From contig JACKHC010000001.1 of the NCBI GenBank assembly GCA_020639235.1, positions 2,294,001 to 2,358,000 on the forward strand: a stretch of DNA of 64,000 nucleotides, in the 5' to 3' direction. The DNA comes from Phycisphaeraceae bacterium (lineage in GTDB: Bacteria; Planctomycetota; Phycisphaerae; Phycisphaerales; UBA1924). Numbering within the stretch: the stretch's first letter is position 1; each line of letters opens with the position of its first letter. The notes under the pieces were generated by a model, which ran no database searches, was not told the DNA's origin, and was given only the letters and a program-made list of their open reading frames with translations. This document shows, one piece after another, positions 9,661-19,292 of this stretch. The position numbers were made by a program, and so were the translations under genes.

Positions 9661-11286
9661 TCAGGGGGTCTTCTTGATCTTCGACCGCAACAGATAGCTG
9701 CTCGGCTGAAGCTCGTCCTCGAAACCCCACAATGGGACGCCGATCATCGAGTCGCCCTTCTGGTGGTCTTTCCAGATCGTGATCGGGCGGTCGATCGCCA
9801 GTTTGGGGTCTTCATGGTCGGCGACAATCAGTCGCACCTGAAGCTTCGAACGATCCGAGAAGTACCAGGTCCCGTTGCTGTATGTCCACTTGGTCTCCCG
9901 AACCCACTTGTCCGCAGGGATGCGGACCGCGAGCTCCTCGAACTCGGCCTGCTGAATCTCCCAGGCGCTGAGCGCGGTCTCGATGACTTCCTCGCGATCG
10001 CCGCCGCGGTACTCATCCTTGGGCAGCTTATTCTCTCGGATGATCAGCTCGCGGAGCGAGTCGGCCTGCGCCTCGAGCTGCTTGCTCACGGCGTCATACT
10101 CGGCCCGCATCGCCTTGCCTGCCTCTTCATCGAGCGCGCTCAGCAGCGTCACCCGCTCGTCGGCGAACCCCATGACCTGGGGGATGCCCCCCGTGAACCA
10201 CAGCGGCTTCTGCGCGGCAACCGCCTCTTCGGCGTAGCCCATCGCGGTCTCCAGGTCTTTGCGAATCTCGTCGGGTAACAGTTCCTTCTGCGCCTCCGCC
10301 GCGGCAAGGAAACCCGTCAAGTTGCCGAGCAGACCGTTACCCACACCCTCGATCCGCTTGCCTTGCTCCGTATTCTGGTCCATGAGCCGAACGTACTTCT
10401 GCGCGATCCGGATGCACTCGGCCCGTGCGGCCTCGGCCTGCTGATAGGTCTCGGATGCCAGCACCCGATCGGTCTGGAACAACTCCGGCCGGTTGAACAT
10501 GATCGATAAGTCACGCAGCCGCTTGTAGTCGGCTTCGAACTCGGGGTAGCGAGCGGGATCGATCAGCTGTTGCAGCTTCGCGTTCAGCGGGCCGAGGTAG
10601 TCCGCTGCCGTCACGATCTTCGCGTCCGCGTTGACCATCTGCTGACGGACCTCGGCCACCCCGACGCCGTCCGAAGGGAGTTTCGCGAGCGCATCTTTGA
10701 CGAAACCCGACTTCCGCTTGGCATTCTCGACGACTCCGAGCAATCCGCTCACTTCGCGGAAATCGATCGATAACTGGTCCTCGACTTTCCGCAATCGCTC
10801 CACCGCCTCCGTCAACTGACTCGCGCCGCCCTCCACCTCGCGGAGGTTGAATCGCGCCCCCTTGAGCACTTCCTCCTGTTGGTAGTTCAGGGGCGTGCCC
10901 TCTTCCTGCAGGGGCGGCGGGGCCGTTGTGCCCGTCATGAACTCGTACAGACGGTTGTACTCTTCGAGCGCCGCCTCATATCGAGCTGCGGCCTCCGCCA
11001 GGCCCGCGGTCCCGGCGGGCACACCCTCAAGCAACTCCTTGGCGGGTGTGATGTCGTCGAGCGCCTGCTTGAGCCGGTTGGCCAGCAGCTTGCCTGCGGC
11101 ACCCTTTGGCGGCTCTGTGCGGTTGGCGACATTCTCCGCGACATATTGCAGATTCGTCTCAGCCCGCTTGAGCAGGCCATTGATCTTGTCAACATCCGCA
11201 AACACACCTGTTGTCAGGCCGAGGATGAGACCGATCGCCAATAGCATCCGCAAGGACCGAAAGGTGCTGGAGCCGACACTGTTCAT
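9661..11286 (-). CDS. exported coiled-coil protein of unknown function
   Basis: About 541 aa from the ATG at 11286. That start is preceded by GAGGA and gives a signal sequence (SLRMLLAIGLILGLTTGVFA); the frame extends further upstream but without signal character. The mature protein is largely helical and charged, with long heptad-like stretches (KINGLLKRAETNLQYVAENV, LEAQADSLRELIIRENKLP) and a short beta-rich C-terminus (WTYSNGTWYFSDRSKLQVRL). I recognise no catalytic motif or family. It is divergent from the histidine kinase at 11559, so that two-component system might regulate it. It converges with the dockerin gene at 9239 with only 8 bp between the stops. Confidence 0.65.
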   Translation of the reverse strand: MNSVGSSTFRSLRMLLAIGLILGLTTGVFADVDKINGLLKRAETNLQYVAENVANRTEPPKGAAGKLLANRLKQALDDITPAKELLEGVPAGTAGLAEAAARYEAALEEYNRLYEFMTGTTAPPPLQEEGTPLNYQQEEVLKGARFNLREVEGGASQLTEAVERLRKVEDQLSIDFREVSGLLGVVENAKRKSGFVKDALAKLPSDGVGVAEVRQQMVNADAKIVTAADYLGPLNAKLQQLIDPARYPEFEADYKRLRDLSIMFNRPELFQTDRVLASETYQQAEAARAECIRIAQKYVRLMDQNTEQGKRIEGVGNGLLGNLTGFLAAAEAQKELLPDEIRKDLETAMGYAEEAVAAQKPLWFTGGIPQVMGFADERVTLLSALDEEAGKAMRAEYDAVSKQLEAQADSLRELIIRENKLPKDEYRGGDREEVIETALSAWEIQQAEFEELAVRIPADKWVRETKWTYSNGTWYFSDRSKLQVRLIVADHEDPKLAIDRPITIWKDHQKGDSMIGVPLWGFEDELQPSSYLLRSKIKKTP

Positions 11287-11558
11287 GAAAGAGTCCTCGG
11301 GGGGGTTGCCTGAGTCTGACGCCCGATGATCCTGACGCCATCGGACCACGTCCCAGTGTATTGGAGTCGATGGTCCAGCACGAGCCACCGCGGCGTGCTC
11401 CCGGGTGACCTCGGTGATCACGCCCGTACAACGCTCGGCGATACGACCGTCCCCCGCAGAGTCGTCACACACCCCCAGTGCGATGCCGGGCCGCGGCTGG
11501 TTCCCTGCGAGATGGTCGCCACTGTCAACGAGGCGGGGCAGGATTGACCACGACCTCG

Positions 11559-12455
11559 ATGATCCGGATCATTGCTGCAATGCAGCGATCAAGTCTCGTC
11601 GCGCCGACCGTTGTGTTCCTGATCGTCATTGTGACGGTGTTCTCAACCGAAGCGGTGATCATGCTCGGCCCGCTTGCGAGCCATCCCTTCTCCGAAGAAG
11701 CCGCCCGGGTCGCCATGGCGGACGCCACCGTCCTCGTCGCCGTGCTATGCCCGGTCCTTTGGCTTTCTGTCGTCAGACCCCTGCGGTTGTTGTCTCTGCA
11801 ACGGGGAAGACTCCTGCGCCGGCTGTTTGAGGTGCAGGAGACCGAACGAGCCCGGCTCGCCCGAGATCTGCACGACGGCATCGGCCAGAGCCAGACCGCC
11901 ATTCTCCTTGGTCTCCGTTCCGTTCTGGCAGCTGCAGACCTCGAAAGGGCGCGCGAGAGGGCGCAGATCGCGTATGACATGGCCTCAGGCGCGATCGATG
12001 CCACAAGACGCCTCGCCCGGGGCTTGTCCCCCGCAATCCTCAAGGATTTCGGGATCGCCCAGGCATTGCAGAGCGTTTGCACGGACCTTCAAGCCGCCAC
12101 AAGCATCGAGTTCTCCTGTGATGCCACCCCCGATCTGCCTCGTCTTGATCACGAGACCGAGGTCACACTGTTCCGGCTCGCGCAAGAGGCACTGACCAAC
12201 GCAGTTCGACACGCCGATGCGACATCGATCCGAGTGCAACTCGAAAACGTCGATGATCGGGTCCGCTTGCGAGTCGCCGACAACGGTAAGGGAATGACAC
12301 CCGAGCCACGGAGATCGCCCGGTTCCGGGCTCGGCGTCGCCGGCATGCGCGAACGGGCTCGCCTCCACGGCGGCAAGTTCCAGTTTCATTCGAGCCCGCA
12401 ATCTGGAACCGTGGTGGAGGTGTCATTCCCGAGTGGAGACGCCGGCCATGAATGA
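11559..12455 (+). CDS. NarX-type sensor histidine kinase (HisKA_3)
   Basis: About 298 aa. Two hydrophobic segments at the N-terminus (VAPTVVFLIVIVTVFSTEAV and ATVLVAVLCPVLWLSV) place the sensor in the membrane with only a short loop between them. The HisKA_3 dimerisation box is clear (ETERARLARDLHDGIGQSQT, phospho-acceptor His in DLHDG). The HATPase follows (QEALTNAVRHADA, VADNGKGM, GSGLGVAGMRERA). The start is uncertain: ATG 11559 and ATG 11580 are both possible. A GAGGCGGGGCAGGA purine tract lies 16 bp before the first. The 3' end overlaps the response regulator gene by 8 bp, so the pair is translationally coupled. The signal is not visible from the sequence. Confidence 0.86.
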   Translation: MIRIIAAMQRSSLVAPTVVFLIVIVTVFSTEAVIMLGPLASHPFSEEAARVAMADATVLVAVLCPVLWLSVVRPLRLLSLQRGRLLRRLFEVQETERARLARDLHDGIGQSQTAILLGLRSVLAAADLERARERAQIAYDMASGAIDATRRLARGLSPAILKDFGIAQALQSVCTDLQAATSIEFSCDATPDLPRLDHETEVTLFRLAQEALTNAVRHADATSIRVQLENVDDRVRLRVADNGKGMTPEPRRSPGSGLGVAGMRERARLHGGKFQFHSSPQSGTVVEVSFPSGDAGHE

Positions 12456-13095
12456 GACTCGCGTGTTCATCATCGACGACCATCCCATGGTCCGCCGGGG
12501 ACTCCGAATGATTCTCGAGGAGCAGCCCGGCCTCAATGTGGTCGGCGAAGCCGAGTCGATTCAGGCCGCACTCGACCAACTCAAGTCCGCGCGCCCATCG
12601 GTCATTACGCTCGACCTGGCCATGCCCGGCATGTCGGGGGTCGCCTCCGTCAAACGACTCAGGGCAGCCGCTCCGGACGCGCGAATCATTGTCGTCACCA
12701 TGCATGACGAGGCCGCCTATGTCCGAAGCGCCATCGCCATGGGCGCCTCCGGCTTCGTCCACAAGAGCGCCGCCGACACCGAACTCGTCGCGGCGATCCG
12801 AGCCGTAGCCAGCGGCCGGCTCTTCATCGAAATCGGCAACGCGGACTCCCTGGAGTCGGCGCTCGCAACGCCTCCAAACCTCGTTAGCGGCACGACGCCG
12901 CTGGACACACTGAGCGCCAGAGAAAGGCAGGTTCTCCGGCTCGTTGCCCTCGGGCACACCAATCAGAAGATCGCAGATGATGTCGGGCTCAGCGTCAAGA
13001 CCGTCGAGTCGTACCGCGCCAGACTCATGCGCAAACTCGGGCTTAAGGAGCGGGCCGATCTTGTCCGGGTCGCGATGGAGTCGGGCTTGATCTGA
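12448..13095 (+). CDS. NarL/FixJ-family response regulator
   Basis: About 215 aa from the ATG at 12448, which has GGAG about 9 bp upstream. The N-terminal receiver carries the acidic pair (FIIDDHPM), the phospho-acceptor Asp in VITLDLAMPGMSG and the conserved Lys in GFVHKSAAD. The C-terminal LuxR-type HTH reads LSARERQVLRLVALGHTNQK and ADDVGLSVKTVESYRARLMR. It overlaps the upstream histidine kinase stop and is its obvious partner. Probable targets are the divergent coiled-coil gene at 9661-11286 or the secreted proteins beginning at 13279, but that is inference from position only. Confidence 0.9.
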   Translation: MNETRVFIIDDHPMVRRGLRMILEEQPGLNVVGEAESIQAALDQLKSARPSVITLDLAMPGMSGVASVKRLRAAAPDARIIVVTMHDEAAYVRSAIAMGASGFVHKSAADTELVAAIRAVASGRLFIEIGNADSLESALATPPNLVSGTTPLDTLSARERQVLRLVALGHTNQKIADDVGLSVKTVESYRARLMRKLGLKERADLVRVAMESGLI

Positions 13096-13278
13096 CCGTC
13101 CCTCGGATCGACCCGCCGCCCCTGCCGGGGATTCCCCCGCACAACTCGCGCTGATTCACGCAGTTTCCCCGCTATCCCGTGCCCGATTCGGACGCCATGA
13201 TGACCCCGGTTTGCAGGACGCTTGATCGACGACCGCGTTGCCGGTCCTCGCCCCAGGCGATGAAACGGAGTCACTCCC

Positions 13279-14088
13279 ATGAAAACCTTGTCGAAGTCGT
13301 CTCGGTGGGTTGTTGGTGCCATCGTCTCCACGCTCGCATTCGGTTCGGCCGCGATCGGGCAGAGTTCCCTGTATTCGAATACACCGATGGCCGGCGGCGG
13401 CACGCCGCGGCAATCACAGTTCTGGATCGATCCCACAGGTGAGAATGACTCGGACAACGACGCCATCTCGTGGGCGCCGTTCATCCTTCCTGAGGCATCG
13501 ACCGTCACGCGACTGCGATGGTGGGGTGACTCACTCCCCGACCTCGGGTTCTACGTTTCCTTCTACAACCAGGACCCCAACACCATCGCCTCGCAACCGG
13601 ACATCTTCGCCGCGGGGAGCCAACCGATCGCCCGATGGACGATCACCGGGCCCCAGGTCCAGAACGTCGGTGGCATGTACCTGTTCACGGTCGATCTTCC
13701 AACACCGCTGACTTTCGAGGCCAACACACGCTACTTCGTGTCCGTTGTCGCCCGACAGAACGAATGGTACGCGCCGTGGTACTGGTATCAGGGCATGAAC
13801 ACGGGGAGCACTTTCTGGTGGCAACGCGGCGCGCACATGTACTTCAACATCGCCGGTGGGCGCGCGTTCGAGTTGTGGGGCTCGCCGGTCGCCCCCGCCT
13901 GCCCGGCGGACATCTCGGGCCCCGCGGGTGTTCCCGATGGTGTTGTGAATGTGGAAGACCTCAACGCCATGCTGAGTGTGTGGGGAACGGATGTGGGTGT
14001 CGGCGCTCCGGAGGACATCGCAAACGGTGATGGGTTCATTGATGTAGACGATCTGAACGCGCTGCTGGCGCTCTGGGGGTGCATGTAA
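13279..14088 (+). CDS. secreted GC-type dockerin protein with N-terminal beta domain
   Basis: 269 aa with a signal peptide (LAFGSAAIGQ). The N-terminal ~190 residues look like a jelly-roll carbohydrate-binding-like fold (FILPEASTVTRLRWWGDSLP, YFVSVVARQNEWYAPWYWYQ) without a recognised catalytic motif. The C-terminus is a dockerin with repeats NVEDLNAMLSVWG and DGFIDVDDLNALLALWG, ending in GCM. GGAG sits 8 bp before the ATG. The stop codon overlaps the next start as TAATG, so it is co-translated with the Kelch protein. An extracellular or surface role is likely. Confidence 0.83.
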   Translation: MKTLSKSSRWVVGAIVSTLAFGSAAIGQSSLYSNTPMAGGGTPRQSQFWIDPTGENDSDNDAISWAPFILPEASTVTRLRWWGDSLPDLGFYVSFYNQDPNTIASQPDIFAAGSQPIARWTITGPQVQNVGGMYLFTVDLPTPLTFEANTRYFVSVVARQNEWYAPWYWYQGMNTGSTFWWQRGAHMYFNIAGGRAFELWGSPVAPACPADISGPAGVPDGVVNVEDLNAMLSVWGTDVGVGAPEDIANGDGFIDVDDLNALLALWGCM

Positions 14089-15272
14089 TGAAGGGCAATC
14101 GCCAGCCAAGCGGAGCAGCCGGTCGGATCGTGCTGTCGGTGATCCTCACCATCGGGATACGTTCGATGGCGCAGGCACAGTGGGAATATGCCGCGCCGAT
14201 GCCCGCACCCAAGGCAAACACGTTCGCCGTTACGTTCCAAGGGGATGTTTACATGGTCGGCGGTGCGCCGTGGGTAAACGGCGGCGATTTGGACGGGTCG
14301 GTCTACAGGCTCTCGAACGGCGTTTGGACCGTGGCCGCGCCGCTCGATGGAATGGGCCCCGCCGTCGGACAAGGTGGCGGTGTGGATGCCCTGGGCCGAA
14401 TCCTCGTATTCGGAGGCGAGATTCAGGGATCTGGCGATCTGGCCGAGAGCCGCGTGTACGAGCCTATCGACGGAACCTTCGGCATCCCAGCCGAAGCGTC
14501 GCTGGTCAATCCGCGACTGAACTTCGGGTTGGCCGTTGACGACCAGCACCGCATCTACCGGCTCGGTGGGGGTTGCGATATCTGCAACAACAATCAGTCC
14601 ATCTGCAGTCGGTACGACGCGGTCACTGATTCTTGGGAGCAGATCGCCTGGCTGCCATGGTCTAGGTCATCGATCGCCGCGGTGTATGACGGCCGCGGAC
14701 ACATCTGGGCGTTCGGCGGGTACACGTCCTTCGGGCTGCCACGCCTCATCCACACCATCCGATACACGATCGCGACAGACACCTGGGAGACGCTGGGCTC
14801 GCTCACCCTTCCCATGGCAACAAGCGATGCGCGCGCTGTTCTGGGTGCCGACGGCAAACTGTATTTCATCGGAGGATTGACCGGCGACGGCCCAGGCACA
14901 CCGACCAGCGCCGTGTATGTGCTGGACTCCAATGCCACCGAACCATCATGGACGATCGGTCCGTCTCTGCAGACCGCTCGGTACGACTTCGGGGTCACAC
15001 TGGGCGACGATCAATACATCTATGTGATCGGAGGCATGACCACCTCGGGCCCCACCGCAACCGTCGAACGCCTTTATACGGGCGCGGTGCCGGCGCTGCC
15101 GGGTGATATCAACGGTGACTGCGCCGTGGACATCGACGACTTGAACGCATTGCTGGGCGCATGGGCAACAACTGTCGGCGTCGGGTCGCCCCTGGATCCT
15201 GCCAACGACGATGGCTTCGTCGATGCGGATGACCTGAACCTCGTTCTGGCCAACTGGGGCGCCGCTTGCTGA
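14088..15272 (+). CDS. secreted Kelch-repeat protein with GC-type dockerin
   Basis: 394 aa from the ATG at 14088, which overlaps the previous stop by one base (TAATG). A signal peptide ends near RSMAQAQ. Six Kelch-type blades are visible through their G-G pairs (VYMVGGAP, ILVFGGEI, IYRLGGGC, IWAFGGYT, YFIGGLT, IYVIGGMT), which predicts one beta-propeller. The C-terminus is a dockerin (GDCAVDIDDLNALLGAW and DDGFVDADDLNLVLANWG) with a terminal Cys. No enzymatic motif is seen; propellers of this type usually bind proteins or glycans. Translational coupling suggests a product made in step with the protein encoded upstream. Confidence 0.87.
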   Translation: MKGNRQPSGAAGRIVLSVILTIGIRSMAQAQWEYAAPMPAPKANTFAVTFQGDVYMVGGAPWVNGGDLDGSVYRLSNGVWTVAAPLDGMGPAVGQGGGVDALGRILVFGGEIQGSGDLAESRVYEPIDGTFGIPAEASLVNPRLNFGLAVDDQHRIYRLGGGCDICNNNQSICSRYDAVTDSWEQIAWLPWSRSSIAAVYDGRGHIWAFGGYTSFGLPRLIHTIRYTIATDTWETLGSLTLPMATSDARAVLGADGKLYFIGGLTGDGPGTPTSAVYVLDSNATEPSWTIGPSLQTARYDFGVTLGDDQYIYVIGGMTTSGPTATVERLYTGAVPALPGDINGDCAVDIDDLNALLGAWATTVGVGSPLDPANDDGFVDADDLNLVLANWGAAC

Positions 15273-15327
15273 TGGCTTGCACCGGCACATGGACAACAAG
15301 ACTCCCGAGAACTCCAAGGAGCGCCAG

Positions 15328-16020
15328 ATGATCGAGAACCTCAGCACGTTCGCTGTGCTGCTAAGTTTGAACACCCTCACCCAAGCGACCACCATCGGAC
15401 CATTGCCATACTTGAGTTCACTCGATAGCCCATTCGCGACGACCGATTTCGATTGGTTCTACATCGAAGACTTCGAGGAGCATCAACTCGTCTCGCCCGG
15501 CGTGAACGCAGATCACGGCGGAATCGCCAGCGTGCTGTTTCCAGGGGAACCCGTCGGCTATGACTCGGTGGACGCCGACGATGGCATCATCGATGGCTCT
15601 GGCGCCGGCGGTGACAGTTGGTATTCGGGCGTCGGTGCAACCGGCGTTACCTGGACGTTCGAGGAGTCGGTGCTGGGCCACCTCCCGACCCATGCCGGAA
15701 TCGTCTGGACCGACGGCGCATGGGGCTTCACGGTCCACTTCGAAGCGTGGGACGCGGGGGGAAACCTGATCGCCGACATCTCAGGTGTGCATGCCGATCA
15801 CGATAATCTGAGCGCTACCGCTGAGGATCGCTTCTACGGCGTCATCAATCCGGGGGGCATCGCCATGATTCGGCTCTCGCAGCCGAACACCATGATCGAG
15901 ATGGATCATCTTCAGTACGGCTACGCAGCAGTTCCCGCGGCTCCGGGTGCCGTCACCGGAATGATGTCGATGTTCTTCATGTCCATGCGGAGACGGATCA
16001 GAACACTCAAAGCAACGTAG
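15328..16020 (+). CDS. exported protein with VPAPGA/PEP-CTERM-like sorting tail
   Basis: 230 aa from the ATG at 15328, chosen because AAGGAG sits 5 bp upstream and a signal peptide follows (LSTFAVLLSLNTLTQAT). The body is a beta-rich domain (TFEESVLGHLPTHAGIVWTD, GFTVHFEAWDAGGNLIADIS) of a type common in planctomycete exported proteins. The C-terminus has the sorting-signal layout: a VPAAPGA motif, a short hydrophobic Met-rich helix (MMSMFFMSM), then an Arg cluster (RRRIR). This resembles the VPAPGA variant of PEP-CTERM, which is processed by exosortase-type enzymes. It follows the dockerin/Kelch genes by 55 bp and converges with the sigma factor at 16029. Confidence 0.76.
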   Translation: MIENLSTFAVLLSLNTLTQATTIGPLPYLSSLDSPFATTDFDWFYIEDFEEHQLVSPGVNADHGGIASVLFPGEPVGYDSVDADDGIIDGSGAGGDSWYSGVGATGVTWTFEESVLGHLPTHAGIVWTDGAWGFTVHFEAWDAGGNLIADISGVHADHDNLSATAEDRFYGVINPGGIAMIRLSQPNTMIEMDHLQYGYAAVPAAPGAVTGMMSMFFMSMRRRIRTLKAT

Positions 16021-16028
16021 TACGCCCT

Positions 16029-16751
16029 CTACCCCAGCAGCCGAACAACTTCTTCATAGTCGCCCGAAGCCGACTCTCCGTCGTTCGTCTGCTCGGCAAC
16101 GACCTCCCTGAGTACCGCCTGCACGCGGCGCTTCACGGTCTGCACCGCCGCCGCCCCGTCTGCAGCCGATCCGAATCCCAACTCCAACGCCAAGTCTCCG
16201 AGCGGCTGCGATGTCGGCCTCAATACACGCCGCTCGAACAACTTCCAATGCGCGCTCCGCCCGTTGCACTCGAAGTGAGACTCCACCCGCCGCAGCGCCT
16301 CGGTGAACATCCCCATCGCCCACCGCTGATCGAACGCATCGTCTGCAGAGCCGCTGTCCGTGACGCCCGCGTGTTCCTCATATTCGAGGCACTCCTCGGA
16401 AACATGCTTGCCCAGACCCCGGCTGATTGCCTTTCGCGCGCAATCGACCTCATAGTTCTTCAGCGCCGTCAGAATAAATGACCGCGCACGCCCCTTCTCC
16501 GCATCGGCACCGCCGAGCAGCCCACGACCGATTACGACATCCGCAAAGAACCCCTGAGTCAGTTCCGCGGCCGCGTGGCGATCATGCCCTCTCTGCCGAC
16601 ACCACGCGTACACACAGGGCCAGTAGGTCTCGATGATCCTGCTCATCGCGGCCTCGCGTGTCGCCGCGTCCTCGGCGTGAAGGCCGTTGAGCGTCCGCCA
16701 GTCCGTCGTCCCGAACGCCTGCTTCGTCGATTGCCAGAATGCGCCCATCAT
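16029..16751 (-). CDS. ECF-like RNA polymerase sigma factor (planctomycete LTQGFF type)
   Basis: 240 aa. The region-2-like segment carries the motif of a planctomycete sigma family: YWPCVYAWCRQRGHD, then AAELTQGFFADVV and GRARSFILTALKNY. The C-terminal half has a region-4-like HTH (PLGDLALELGFGSAADGAAA). Two adjacent ATGs are possible starts (16751 and 16748); the GAGGG site suits the second better. It is divergent from the Ser/Thr kinase at 16824 with 72 bp between starts, a shared promoter region containing a TATATT box. Pairing of ECF sigma factors with Ser/Thr kinases is common in planctomycetes, and phosphorylation of the sigma factor is the expected control. No anti-sigma gene is nearby. 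Confidence 0.78.
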   Translation of the reverse strand: MMGAFWQSTKQAFGTTDWRTLNGLHAEDAATREAAMSRIIETYWPCVYAWCRQRGHDRHAAAELTQGFFADVVIGRGLLGGADAEKGRARSFILTALKNYEVDCARKAISRGLGKHVSEECLEYEEHAGVTDSGSADDAFDQRWAMGMFTEALRRVESHFECNGRSAHWKLFERRVLRPTSQPLGDLALELGFGSAADGAAAVQTVKRRVQAVLREVVAEQTNDGESASGDYEEVVRLLG

Positions 16752-16823
16752 CAGCCCTCATCAGATCGTGCCCTATATTAGATGATCGCGTGCGTATCGT
16801 AAGGTAGATTTCAGGAACCCCGC

Positions 16824-18884
16824 GTGACTCGATCCGCCCAAGATTCCGAGCGATCACCGATTCCCTCCACGCTCCGGGAAGTACGTCGCGTCGCGTCACT
16901 GATTTTCGACGATGATGGCACGGCGGTAGCGCCGCCAGACCCAACCCTCCCACACATCAACGGTTATGAACTCACAGCCCGCCTCGGCGCGGGCGGCTCG
17001 GGCGAGGTCTTCGACGCCATCCGCTCCAACGACGGCGTCCGGGTCGCCATTAAAGTCCTACGCCGCACACTCGGCTCGGGATCTGACGCAAAGAGAATCT
17101 GGCGCGAGATCGACCTCCTCGCCGACCTCCGCCACCCCTCCGTCCCCCGCGTCCTCGCCCAGGGCACGCTCCCCGACGCCCGCCCCTACATCGTCTTCGA
17201 GCACATCGCAGGCACAACGCTCGACAACTATGCCGGCGCTCGCGGCCTCTCCCGCCGCGAGCGCGTCGAGCTACTCGCCAAAACCGCCGAAGCCGTCCAG
17301 TCCCTCCACGACCGAGGCATCATCCACCGCGATATCAAACCATCCAACATCATCATCAATGTCCACCGCGACCCTGTCATCATCGATCTCGGCGTCGCAT
17401 CACTCACCGACCGGTCCGCACTGGAAACGCTCACCGCCGACGGCGCGCCGCTCGGCACGCCCGCGTTCATGTCCCCCGAACAGGCCCGAGGCGAGCGTGC
17501 CTCCATCACCACGCGCTCCGATGTCTACGCGCTCGGCGCCACGGGCTATGCGCTCCTTACGGGCGCCACGCCGCACGACATGAACACGACGATCCACGAG
17601 GCGATTCGGCGCGTCGCCTCCGATGCGCCCCGCGCCCCGCGCGAACTCGATCCCACGATCGATGGCTCTCTCGACGCCGTTCTCCGCAAAGCCGTCGCCT
17701 CCAACCCCGCGCAGCGATACCCCTCGGCTCTCGAATTCGCCCTCGACCTCCGCCGCTGGCTCACAGGCGAACCCGTCGAGGCGAAGAAACCAAGCCCGTG
17801 GCAACGCGCGACCAAGTGGATCGCACGACATCCGATCGCAACCGTTGCGGTGTCGTCACTCACGATCGGCGCATCCATCGTCGCGATGAGTCTCGCCGGG
17901 TCATGGTGGCTCGGCACTCAACCCTTCAGACTGCAATGGGACGGCACAGATAAACTGCCCGCGCTTCTCTACACACGATCCGGTAACTTGCTTCGCTCCT
18001 GGCCCGGTACCGTTGTCGAGGAAGCGGGCACCGTCATGGCTGGCGTGGCAAATCGCCCCGGCAAGCCGAGACTCGCCATTGTTGCTGAGGTGTACGGCGC
18101 GAAAGGCCCATACGCGGGTCTCTTATGCGCCTATTCATTCGCCGATTACTCCGGCGATCCCGTCTGGGTCCGCGGAGTCGGCGGGGTCGACATCGACAAG
18201 CCCGAGCACATCAAAGGCAGCCCGCCCGAGGACGACCCCAACGCCGAAGCGGGCCACTTCGTGACGGGTGTCGGGCTCGTCGCAGACATCTTCCCCGATG
18301 TTCCCGGCGACGAGATCGTCGCAACCCACTACCCAAACCCATGGTCCGCTACTGCCATCCGAGTCTATTCAGCAAGCGGCGAGATTCTCTACGAGGCGTG
18401 GCACGATGGGCAGTTCACGGGAGTGCATTGGCTTGCAGACGAGCGGGTGGTGATTTTCTCTGGTGTAAACAGCGAAGAGCGCTATAACCACTCGCGCAAT
18501 GGGCGTGGGAACCATGTCCCCATCGTCATGGCCATCAAGCCGGTCCGTGGCACCACCGATCGCCTCATCACCGCACCGGACTGCCCGGAGCAGTTCCGCC
18601 CGTATTGGTACAAGACCCTTCCTGCAGAGGTTGCCGAACATCTGCGCCCGGATAATGTCCAGGATGCCGTCGATCCAGACCTCCGCGACTCGACCGCATG
18701 CGTGAACCTCAAATGCATGGCCGACACAACCCGCGATGCTCTCAATCCACGGGTTGTTTCGCTCTATATCCGTGCCGACGGCACCGAAGCACTGCTCCGC
18801 GTGGGCGATCCGTTCCGCCACAATCCACTCTTTGATATCGAGCAATACCGTGGGCACATGCTGATCGACATGCCGATCAACTAG
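16824..18884 (+). CDS. membrane Ser/Thr protein kinase with extracytoplasmic domain
   Basis: 686 aa. The kinase domain (~45-315) shows the glycine loop LGAGGSGEVFDA, VAIKVL with the ATP Lys, the catalytic loop HRDIKPSNIIIN, a DLG metal motif in place of DFG, and the APE-like FMSPEQARG. One membrane helix follows (~336-358). The C-terminal ~320 residues lie outside the cytoplasm and carry no WD40 or TPR motif I can recognise; short stretches (VGLVADIFPDVPGDEIVATH) recall FG-GAP-like repeats. It is divergent from the ECF sigma factor at 16029 and probably phosphorylates it or a partner. GTG alternatives were not needed, since the ATG fits the domain well. Confidence 0.88.
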   Translation: MTRSAQDSERSPIPSTLREVRRVASLIFDDDGTAVAPPDPTLPHINGYELTARLGAGGSGEVFDAIRSNDGVRVAIKVLRRTLGSGSDAKRIWREIDLLADLRHPSVPRVLAQGTLPDARPYIVFEHIAGTTLDNYAGARGLSRRERVELLAKTAEAVQSLHDRGIIHRDIKPSNIIINVHRDPVIIDLGVASLTDRSALETLTADGAPLGTPAFMSPEQARGERASITTRSDVYALGATGYALLTGATPHDMNTTIHEAIRRVASDAPRAPRELDPTIDGSLDAVLRKAVASNPAQRYPSALEFALDLRRWLTGEPVEAKKPSPWQRATKWIARHPIATVAVSSLTIGASIVAMSLAGSWWLGTQPFRLQWDGTDKLPALLYTRSGNLLRSWPGTVVEEAGTVMAGVANRPGKPRLAIVAEVYGAKGPYAGLLCAYSFADYSGDPVWVRGVGGVDIDKPEHIKGSPPEDDPNAEAGHFVTGVGLVADIFPDVPGDEIVATHYPNPWSATAIRVYSASGEILYEAWHDGQFTGVHWLADERVVIFSGVNSEERYNHSRNGRGNHVPIVMAIKPVRGTTDRLITAPDCPEQFRPYWYKTLPAEVAEHLRPDNVQDAVDPDLRDSTACVNLKCMADTTRDALNPRVVSLYIRADGTEALLRVGDPFRHNPLFDIEQYRGHMLIDMPIN

Positions 18885-19292
18885 CCACCTCTTCGCATCC
18901 CGCGCTATCCATGGCAACTCTTCGCGTATCAATTCGTGAGGAGTCCATGACTCCAGCAGTTCATCTGAATCGCCCCCTCCGCTGCTCCTCCATCTCAGCC
19001 AGGGCGGGGGCGCGGGGCGGGGATCGAGGGGGGTGATCGCCGGGAAACTCCCGGCATCGCCGCGGACGTCGGCCACCCCCGGCGTCCGCGCTTCGACGAC
19101 TTCGGCAATCCCCCACAACACTCTGGCCAAATAGCGAGGCCGCATCAGCGGTTTGCACACGCAGCCGATGGACCGCGAGGCACACTTCATCCGCACTCTA
19201 TACTCGTTGCGAGTGAATGACTCCGAGGCACGGAACGCCGCGCGTTGAACTCATTGCTTCGCTCTGCGCAACATCGGCTGAAAGGCGCGATC
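18885..19292. other. intergenic region with a GC-rich hairpin
   Basis: A 408-bp stretch with no convincing gene. At 19061-19090 an inverted repeat has CGCGGACG and CGTCCGCG arms around a C-rich loop. The arms match the terminator at 61981-62007. It could terminate the kinase transcript, but no T run follows. The open frame on the other strand is the complement of the kinase's coding pattern and is not supported. Confidence 0.5.
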